This document shows, in pieces, positions 57,916 to 64,000 of a stretch of 64,000 nucleotides of DNA. A model generated the notes under the pieces. That model worked only from the letters and a program-made list of their open reading frames with translations, had not been told where the DNA came from and made no database searches. Origin of the DNA: Phytophthora colocasiae. Taxonomy: Eukaryota > Oomycota > Peronosporomycetes > Peronosporales > Peronosporaceae. Location of the stretch: the NCBI GenBank assembly GCA_018806915.1, contig JAGKQI010000059.1, positions 992,001 to 1,056,000 on the forward strand, written 5' to 3'. The position numbers were made by a program, and so were the translations under genes. Position 1 is the stretch's first letter, and each line of letters starts with the position of its first letter.

Positions 57916-60169
57916 TTAGACAAAATTCTGCTTGTAGTTGTCTTTGGGTTGGTTGAAGCTGGAGAGACTTGACCCGAGGTCTCCGTTAGAGAGTTGGGAC
58001 TCTTTGACTTCTCGTTGACGAGCTTCTCGTTCGGCATCTTTGATTTTCAGCATTTTCTGCGTCTCTTTTGTAGTCACAAGTGCTGCAAACCAGACCGATG
58101 CGATAGACAAAAAGATGGCAATACTACCCACGCCCATTGTCAATCCCATTGGAGGCCCGTACACACGCTTGGACAAACTGCTGGACTTCTCGGAAGTATC
58201 GGATTGAGGCTCCGTACATCTTGGACCACTCCAAGACGTCGAGGAACACGCACAACGAGACTTGACGCAAGTTCCCGTTTTCAACAAAGTGGAACCCACA
58301 CTGCCACCGATAGTACAGTCATCGTTCGTCTTGCAAAACGCTTTCCCACTCACAGATTTGACAGGGTTATCATCGTCCGAGAACTCGTCCATGTGTCCTT
58401 CGATCCATTCCTTGGTCGGGTGGGTCTTTGGGTCGCAACCGACCTGCATGTAGCTGTCTTGAGGCAGGTCGTCGGCTAAATCCTGGTACAACCGGATGTA
58501 GTCGATCTTCATGTACATGGGGAACTCGTCGCAGATGCGGTTGGTTTCGTCATTCGTTCCGTCACCACGGCATTCGCTTCCGGCGTTCGGAGGTGTAGCA
58601 CCCCAGGAGCTTGAAAGCGCCACGTTAAAGATCAGGTACATGGGCTCTTCCAGCATCACCTTGACGGGATTCGTCTTGTTCGAGTTCTGTGGGACATTGG
58701 AGAAAGCGTCCGTGGTCACTTCGAAGATGGGACTTCCATCGAGCATCCAGCGCACGTATCCGTTCTCTCCAGTGACCCATTCCACTTGGTAGACGAGATA
58801 GTCGAGATATCCTCCAAGATGAATGGGCCAATTCGAAGAAATGGCATCCATTTGGTAATTGAACGGACTCATCGTGTTCGACTTGGGCGTAGTTGAATTG
58901 CGAGGACTCGTGCACATGGAGTTAGTATTGTCAGGATCACACAGGTACGCACCCATGTACGAATTCATGATCGGATAGCAAGTGCCGTTCGAGTTGATTC
59001 CCCAGTGGTTCTTTCCCTCTCCATCGATCAGTCCCATGTCTCCGTTGACGTCCATTGAAGCCGGACAAGTGTCTGTAGTGCACGTATTGTCCGTGATACC
59101 AGTCTCCACTGACTTGTTGACGGTAGAGAAGTCCTGTTTAGCACTACCGTCGGGTGCACAATAGTTGTTAGCACCGTAACGGAGTCCTTGGTACCAGGAC
59201 TTGTCCTCTCATTTGCTGGAAGTAGGCAGTAGGTACATCAATCACATTGGCTCCTTTAGTCTTGCAGTCGTACGAGTACACACAGTACGGGCTGGCTGCG
59301 TCTGCTCCTTTGGCGTCTGCAGGAAAAAGACGGAAGTCTGTAGGCATTCCAGGGGCGATCTGAAGCGAAGAAGAGATTGCTAAGCCTCCTCCTTCTAGAA
59401 GATCGATCTCCGGAGCTCCTCGACCTTGATTCGGGTTCATGCCGTAGCCAGGATCATCGTCACACGCACTGATACGTTGGAAGTCAGGGTTAAACACGTC
59501 CGGTTCACATTTGTTGTAGGAAAATGGCCACATGCGGTTCGTCGAAGCCGAGAAAATGGCTCGACCGAGGTTCCCCATCATCCAAATACCAGGCCACGTC
59601 GGGTAATAGGCCTTTGCAGCCACTTTACCAGATTTCCCCATTGCGAGATCGGGATTTCCAGACTTTTCAGACACAGCACCAGGTAACTGAGCTCGAACCT
59701 CCAACATTCCTCCTTGGAAACAGAATTTGTTCCAGGATTGCACCATTCCTGCTCGGTAGAAGAAATGAGCGTCCTGATAGCCTGGTGGATACTTGTACAT
59801 GTTATAGACGGAAATGGTCTGCGGTTCATCGGACACTTCGATGTAGAAGTAGCACGTGTCACCGTCGCACTTAGTTGACGTCATGTTATGGCCGTAGATC
59901 TCCAACGCGCCATTGACACCGTCAGGTTTATTCAGCGACGTCCACAAATGATCATCTCCAGGCCGGAAGCTGCGGTTTGCCACGTTGAACTCGTCACTCA
60001 TGACGAGATCCCATTTCCGTCCTCGAGAGTTAGTGTACGACTGTCGTTCGTCCGGAGTATCTGGATCGACCCAGCTCTTGATCCCTGACTTGGTGCCGTA
60101 CGAGGAATTGCTGGCTGCTGAAACGGCAGGAAATGCTGTTGCCAATACACAAACGGAAGCGAATCGCAT
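57916..60169 (-). pseudogene. SKN1/KRE6-like GH16 gene with a 2-bp frameshift
   Basis: The start at 60169 (M-R-F-A-S-V-C-V-L-A) is preferred over 60217: a TTTTCACTTTTGCATCG promoter-like string (60188-60205, minus) lies between them. The first part has the signal peptide, Y-P-T-W-P-G-I-W-M-M-G and catalytic E254-x-D256-x-x-E259. It follows the family to Q-Q-M-R-G and then loses frame near 59204, where two bases of G-G-C-C-A-C are missing. The second frame carries on with the family sequence, EGF-like cysteines, transmembrane helix and tail ending D-N-Y-K-Q-N-F-V. Apart from this single lesion it is well preserved, so a sequencing error is a real alternative. Confidence 0.88.
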
Positions 60170-60446
60170 CGTAAAGTGTGCAACACGATGCAAAAGTGAA
60201 AATGTGGCTGGCCTCACTCACTCGTTTTCGCTGTTTGGTGCCGCAACTGAACTGTTGGTAGAAGCTTTTGCATTGGCACGTGCGGTTTGCATCTTCCCAC
60301 TAGGATAGACCAGCTGTGTACATGTAGCCACGTGCAAGTGCAAATGATGGCCGATAAAAGTCTTGTCGACAAGCAGGTGGAATTGTGGTATGGGCGATAC
60401 ACAGCAGGCAGTTTATTTACAATTCGTAGTCGGGAAGCCACATTTC

Positions 60447-62714
60447 TTAGACGAAGTTCTGGCTGTAGTTGTCCTTCGGTCTCTGGTTGGTAGAGTGGCC
60501 GTGGTTCACACCGCCATCGTCCACCATACTACCAGCCATCTTAGCTTGTGCGTTTGTCTTAGTCAACTGCGCAGCTTGCTTCTTCATTGAGATCATACTC
60601 ATGTACACTGATACGAAGGACAGGAATACGATGATACCGGCGACACTCAACGATAGCCCCATCGGGGGACCGTACGCACGATTGGACAAGCTACTGGCAC
60701 TGGTACTAGTAGATCCGGACAACGCAGTGGTGCAACGAGGACCTCCCCACGACGTCGAGTAAGTGCATTCGCATCGGTTTTTCACACATTTACCAGTCTT
60801 GAGCGCTGTTGTACCAACGTTACCACCAATTGTACAGTCGTCGTCGATCTTGCAAAAGGCTTTGCCTGACACCTCCTTCCACGGGTTGTCGTCGTCCACG
60901 TACTCGTCGATGTGCGCGTCGATCCACTTCTTGGTCGGGTGCGTCTCCGGGTCACAACCGACCGACATGAGGTTGTCCTCGTCCAAGTCGTCTCCTCTGT
61001 CCTGATACAGTCGGATGTAGTCGATCTTCATGTACATGGGGAACTCGTCGCAAATGGCGTTGGCCACGGGGTCGTTGCCATCGCCACGACATTCACTTCC
61101 GGCGTTCGGAGGTGTCGTACCCCATGATCTCGATAGAGCAACGTTGAAGATCATGTACATGGGCTCTTCCAGCATCACCTTCTGCGGGTTATCCTTCTTT
61201 TTGTTCTGCGGGACATTGGAGAACGCTTCGGTCGTGACCTCAAAGATTGGGTGGCCGTCCAGCATCCAGCGCACGTAGCCCTTCTCGCCCGTGACCCACT
61301 CGACCTGGTACGTTAAGTAGTCGATGTATCCTCCGAGATGAATGGGCCAATTGGACGAGATAGCATCCATTTGGTAGTTGAATTCGCTCATGGTCTTCGT
61401 CTTGGGAGTACTCGCGTTACGAGGTTTTTCACAGTTCTCGTTGGTGTTATCCGGGTCACACAGATAAGCTCCCATGTACGAGTTCATGAGTGGGTAGCAC
61501 GTTCCGTTCGAGTTGATTCCCCAGTGAGAAGTCTTAGTGTCATCAATGAAGCTTAAATCTCCGTTGACATCCGCGGAAGCCGGGCAAGTTTTCACCGAGC
61601 ACGTGTTTTCTTTGACGCCAGCCTTCACAGAAGCGGAAACAGTGTCGTAGTCCTGCTTCAGGGACGCATTTTGCTGGCAGAAGTTATTGGATCCGTACCG
61701 AAGACCTTGATACCACGATTTGTGTCCACGTTCCTTATTGTAGTAAGACGTTGGGACATCGATCATGTTAGCACCAGGAGTCAAACAGTCGTACGTGTAC
61801 ACGCAGTACGGGTTGGTAACATCGGCTCCCTTGGCGTCTGCAGGGAAAAGACGATAGTCCAGCGGCATTCCAGGGGCGATCTGAAGCGAAGAAGAGATAG
61901 CCAAACCACCACCTTCCAGAATATCAATCTCCGGAGCTCCTCGACCTTGATTCGGGTTCATGCCGTAACCAGGATTGTCGTTGCAGGCGCTGATACGCTG
62001 GTTGTCAGGGTTAAACACGTCCGGTTCACATTTGTTGTAGGAAAATGGCCACATCCGGTTGGTAGAAGCCGAGAAAATGGCTCGACCAAGGTTCCCCAGC
62101 ATCCAAATACCAGGCCACGTCGGGTAATAGGCCTTTGCAGTCACTTTACCAGATTTTCCCAATGCGAGATCGGGATTTCCAGACTTTTCAGACACTGCAC
62201 CAGGTAACTGAGCTCGAACCTCCAACATTCCTCCTTGGAAACAGAATTTGTTCCAGGACTGCACCATAGCTGCTCGGTAGTAGAAGTACGCGTCCTGGTA
62301 TCCAGGCGGCCGCGTGTACATGTTGTACACGTGAATGACGTTCACTTCATCTCTAGTTTCAATGTAGAAGTAGCACGTGCCGTCGTCGTCGCACTTGGTA
62401 CTCGTCATATTGTGCGAGTACAGTTCCAGAGCGCCATTGACACCGTCGGGTTTCTCGAGGGAAGTCCACATGTGGTCGTCACCGGGACGGAAACTGCGGT
62501 TCTTCGTGTTAAACTCGTCACTCATGACCAAGTCCCATGATCGTCCTCTGGAATTCACATACTTGTGTCGGTCTTTCGGAGTAGCAGGGTCGACCCAAAT
62601 TTCGATTCCAGATTTGGTCGGATACGTCGATCCCGTTGCATTTTTCGAGACAACGGGGACAGTTGAGACCGTGACGAGAGTCACCAACACTGCCACAAAG
62701 ACGGACAAGTTCAT
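60447..62714 (-). CDS. SKN1/KRE6-like GH16 type I membrane protein (755 aa)
   Basis: Intact ORF, signal peptide (residues 1-23), Y-P-T-W-P-G-I-W-M-L-G near 197-207, catalytic E262-x-D264-x-x-E267, and the six-cysteine EGF-like module. A transmembrane helix (L-S-L-S-V-A-G-I-I-V-F-L) and a tail ending K-D-N-Y-S-Q-N-F-V follow. It shares very similar stretches with the neighbour at 57916-60169, mainly across the region before the catalytic motif. The promoter is less clear than for other members; GCATTTCACC on minus, about 30 bp upstream, is a weak Inr candidate. Confidence 0.95.
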   Translation of the reverse strand: MNLSVFVAVLVTLVTVSTVPVVSKNATGSTYPTKSGIEIWVDPATPKDRHKYVNSRGRSWDLVMSDEFNTKNRSFRPGDDHMWTSLEKPDGVNGALELYSHNMTSTKCDDDGTCYFYIETRDEVNVIHVYNMYTRPPGYQDAYFYYRAAMVQSWNKFCFQGGMLEVRAQLPGAVSEKSGNPDLALGKSGKVTAKAYYPTWPGIWMLGNLGRAIFSASTNRMWPFSYNKCEPDVFNPDNQRISACNDNPGYGMNPNQGRGAPEIDILEGGGLAISSSLQIAPGMPLDYRLFPADAKGADVTNPYCVYTYDCLTPGANMIDVPTSYYNKERGHKSWYQGLRYGSNNFCQQNASLKQDYDTVSASVKAGVKENTCSVKTCPASADVNGDLSFIDDTKTSHWGINSNGTCYPLMNSYMGAYLCDPDNTNENCEKPRNASTPKTKTMSEFNYQMDAISSNWPIHLGGYIDYLTYQVEWVTGEKGYVRWMLDGHPIFEVTTEAFSNVPQNKKKDNPQKVMLEEPMYMIFNVALSRSWGTTPPNAGSECRGDGNDPVANAICDEFPMYMKIDYIRLYQDRGDDLDEDNLMSVGCDPETHPTKKWIDAHIDEYVDDDNPWKEVSGKAFCKIDDDCTIGGNVGTTALKTGKCVKNRCECTYSTSWGGPRCTTALSGSTSTSASSLSNRAYGPPMGLSLSVAGIIVFLSFVSVYMSMISMKKQAAQLTKTNAQAKMAGSMVDDGGVNHGHSTNQRPKDNYSQNFV

Positions 62715-62956
62715 TTCTTGGTGAGCCTAAAGTCTCTGGTGAAATGCAATAATCGCGTGTGCTTCACACTCCTGCAAATGCCAAGTGGCCAGCCATGTGG
62801 GGCCACTGCCAAAGCCTTTGCAACGACCATGCGAGCTTTGATCAAAAGTTCCCGTTGGCACGCCACTTACATTTGCAAATCTGGCTCTAGCATAGTATTG
62901 CCAAGTCAAATGCTGTGGAGTTGTGACTGTCCTGTGCTCACTTTACGGTAAAGTAC

Positions 62957-63011
62957 TTTTTTTTGCCGTTAGAGACAGGTAAAGTTTACCTGTCTCTAAC
63001 GGCAAAAAAAA
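62957..63011. repeat. Perfect 27-bp inverted repeat with 1-nt loop
   Basis: T8 followed by GCCGTTAGAGACAGGTAAA (62957-62983), then G, then the exact reverse complement (62985-63011) ending A8. It is an almost continuous palindrome located upstream of the last GH16 gene. Confidence 0.88.
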
Positions 63012-63286
63012 AGGAGGAAATATAATAAACACACGTTAAAATCTGGCCACCACAATAACCCATCTCCCACAATACGCACGGACAGTGCAGACAAGCTGGC
63101 CCTTCTCGGCTGCGCCTGTGCGTGCACACTGTGCAGTGCAGACACTCGTGACGCTGTTAGCGTCACCACTCAAACAAAATGCATTGTTACTTGAATGTGG
63201 CCGTGTGGTTCGGGCAACAATTCACACCACATCAGAATCTTCCTGGGGCTACGGTTGGCTGCGCGTCCAGCACACGCACGTTGACG

Positions 63287-63781
63287 ATGGTGGGGCTCAG
63301 CGCTTCGGAGCTCCAACCGGAGACCCTATGCGCAGGGGATAGACTCGAGTATTTTTGCCGTGCATTCGTGGCTGGCGACGCACGAGGACACCGCGTTGGC
63401 GTGGTTACAAGAGTTGATGCCGCAGAAGGCGTCGAGTATCCGGTCTCTGTTGACATGGAAAACGCTCTACCTGCCGACATGATGGTCAAGCGTGTCGGAG
63501 ACAGGTTTGGCAACGATTTCTCACCTAAAGCAACGAAATGGCGAAAGATACGGACGTTTCATCTGACCTCAGGATCATTTTCGGTTCCATCTCGGTCCAG
63601 CGCACTGAATAAGGCCCTTGAAGGTGCGGTGCAGGCTTCTATCGAAGCCACTTACCAGGCGCTACGTGATATGCGCGAGGAAATTGTTTCGGAGAGCTCT
63701 CATTCGGGAAGGTCGAGTTCGGAAGACCCTGAACCCGATTTAAATTATTTCCGGAGTCCAGCACTATGGAATTTAACCTAA
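63287..63781 (+). CDS. Unrecognised ORF, possibly retroelement-derived
   Basis: I take M-V-G-L-S-A-S-E-L-Q at 63287 as the start; the upstream in-frame ATG at 63179 gives a less natural N-terminus. The protein has a compact part (C-A-G-D-R-L-E-Y-F-C-R-A-F-V-A) and a Ser/Glu-rich end (S-S-H-S-G-R-S-S-S-E-D-P-E-P). No signal peptide, membrane helix or known motif. A second frame overlaps its last codons, so the two may be one protein split by a frameshift. Confidence 0.4.
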   Translation: MVGLSASELQPETLCAGDRLEYFCRAFVAGDARGHRVGVVTRVDAAEGVEYPVSVDMENALPADMMVKRVGDRFGNDFSPKATKWRKIRTFHLTSGSFSVPSRSSALNKALEGAVQASIEATYQALRDMREEIVSESSHSGRSSSEDPEPDLNYFRSPALWNLT

Positions 63782-64000
63782 CGAAGGCAAAAGACCCGTC
63801 ATCACAACGAACACCAACCAATCTATCGAGTCAACACGAGGAAGTTTCCAAAAGATCGTCACTTAGCCAGATTATTAACTTAGTGTCCTCGGAAGACAAA
63901 GCGGCTATGAGCGACACGGCTGCAATCACTGACGACAAGGTGGCGGAGGCATTGGCCTACGCCAAAACCGTACCAACACGATACCAACGGCGCAAGACGC
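63766..64000 (+). CDS. Unrecognised ORF, continues beyond the window
   Basis: Starts M-E-F-N-L-T-K-A-K-D, overlaps the stop of the preceding frame by 16 bases in another phase, and is open to the right edge (78 codons). It is polar and rich in Ser, Thr, Lys and Ala. No family recognised. Confidence 0.35.
   Translation, partial: MEFNLTKAKDPSSQRTPTNLSSQHEEVSKRSSLSQIINLVSSEDKAAMSDTAAITDDKVAEALAYAKTVPTRYQRRKT

Overview
The window reads as nuclear DNA of a plant-pathogenic oomycete, most likely a Phytophthora. Supporting signs are: intron-poor genes with ~60-70 bp introns; core promoters that fit the oomycete Inr+FPR consensus; three copies of a PcF/SCR-type secreted cysteine-rich gene; decayed Crinkler-like header domains; and a mobile-element mix of chromodomain Ty3/Gypsy, Crypton, PiggyBac, PIF/Harbinger, MULE and hAT. 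This rests on family recognition by eye; no database search was possible.

Flanks (1-13.4 kb and 55.2-62.7 kb): eight members of one paralogous family, large type I membrane proteins with a SKN1/KRE6-type GH16 ectodomain (E-I-D-x-L-E catalytic motif), a six-cysteine EGF-like module, one transmembrane helix and a short cytosolic tail. They probably act in beta-glucan and cell-wall assembly along the secretory pathway. Four look complete (1205-3442, 11120-13378, 55193-57415, 60447-62714). One has lost 21 residues in frame (8808-11012). One is cut in two by a ~1 kb inversion (3730-5298 with 5669-6292). One has a 2-bp frameshift (57916-60169). One runs off the left edge (1-1061).

Centre (13.4-55.2 kb): an accessory island between the two halves of the family. 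In order it holds a gene fragment interrupted by Gypsy-1 (15357-21075, TSD GTAAC), a hAT remnant, a PIF/Harbinger element (23068-26269, TSD TTA), a tRNA-like Pol III unit, a Crypton tyrosine-recombinase element, and an intact three-exon RanBP2-finger/ELMO gene (29995-31426). Next comes a tandem duplication of the block [ELMO 3' end - LRR-like gene - SCR gene - coiled-coil gene]. Its second copy is split by Gypsy-2 (35560-40846, identical LTRs, TSD AGAAG). A third, inverted partial copy of the block is split by a PiggyBac (46746-52923, TTAA) that itself contains an older PiggyBac (46796-48825, TTAA). The island ends with a decayed array of Crinkler-like headers.

Overall the window shows a cell-wall gene family and a small secreted-protein family both evolving by duplication, inversion, patchy conversion and repeated transposon insertion. 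Most non-mobile genes in the island are already pseudogenes; the ELMO gene, SCR copies A and B and the 804-residue coiled-coil gene are the likely functional survivors. The right edge holds two overlapping unrecognised reading frames.
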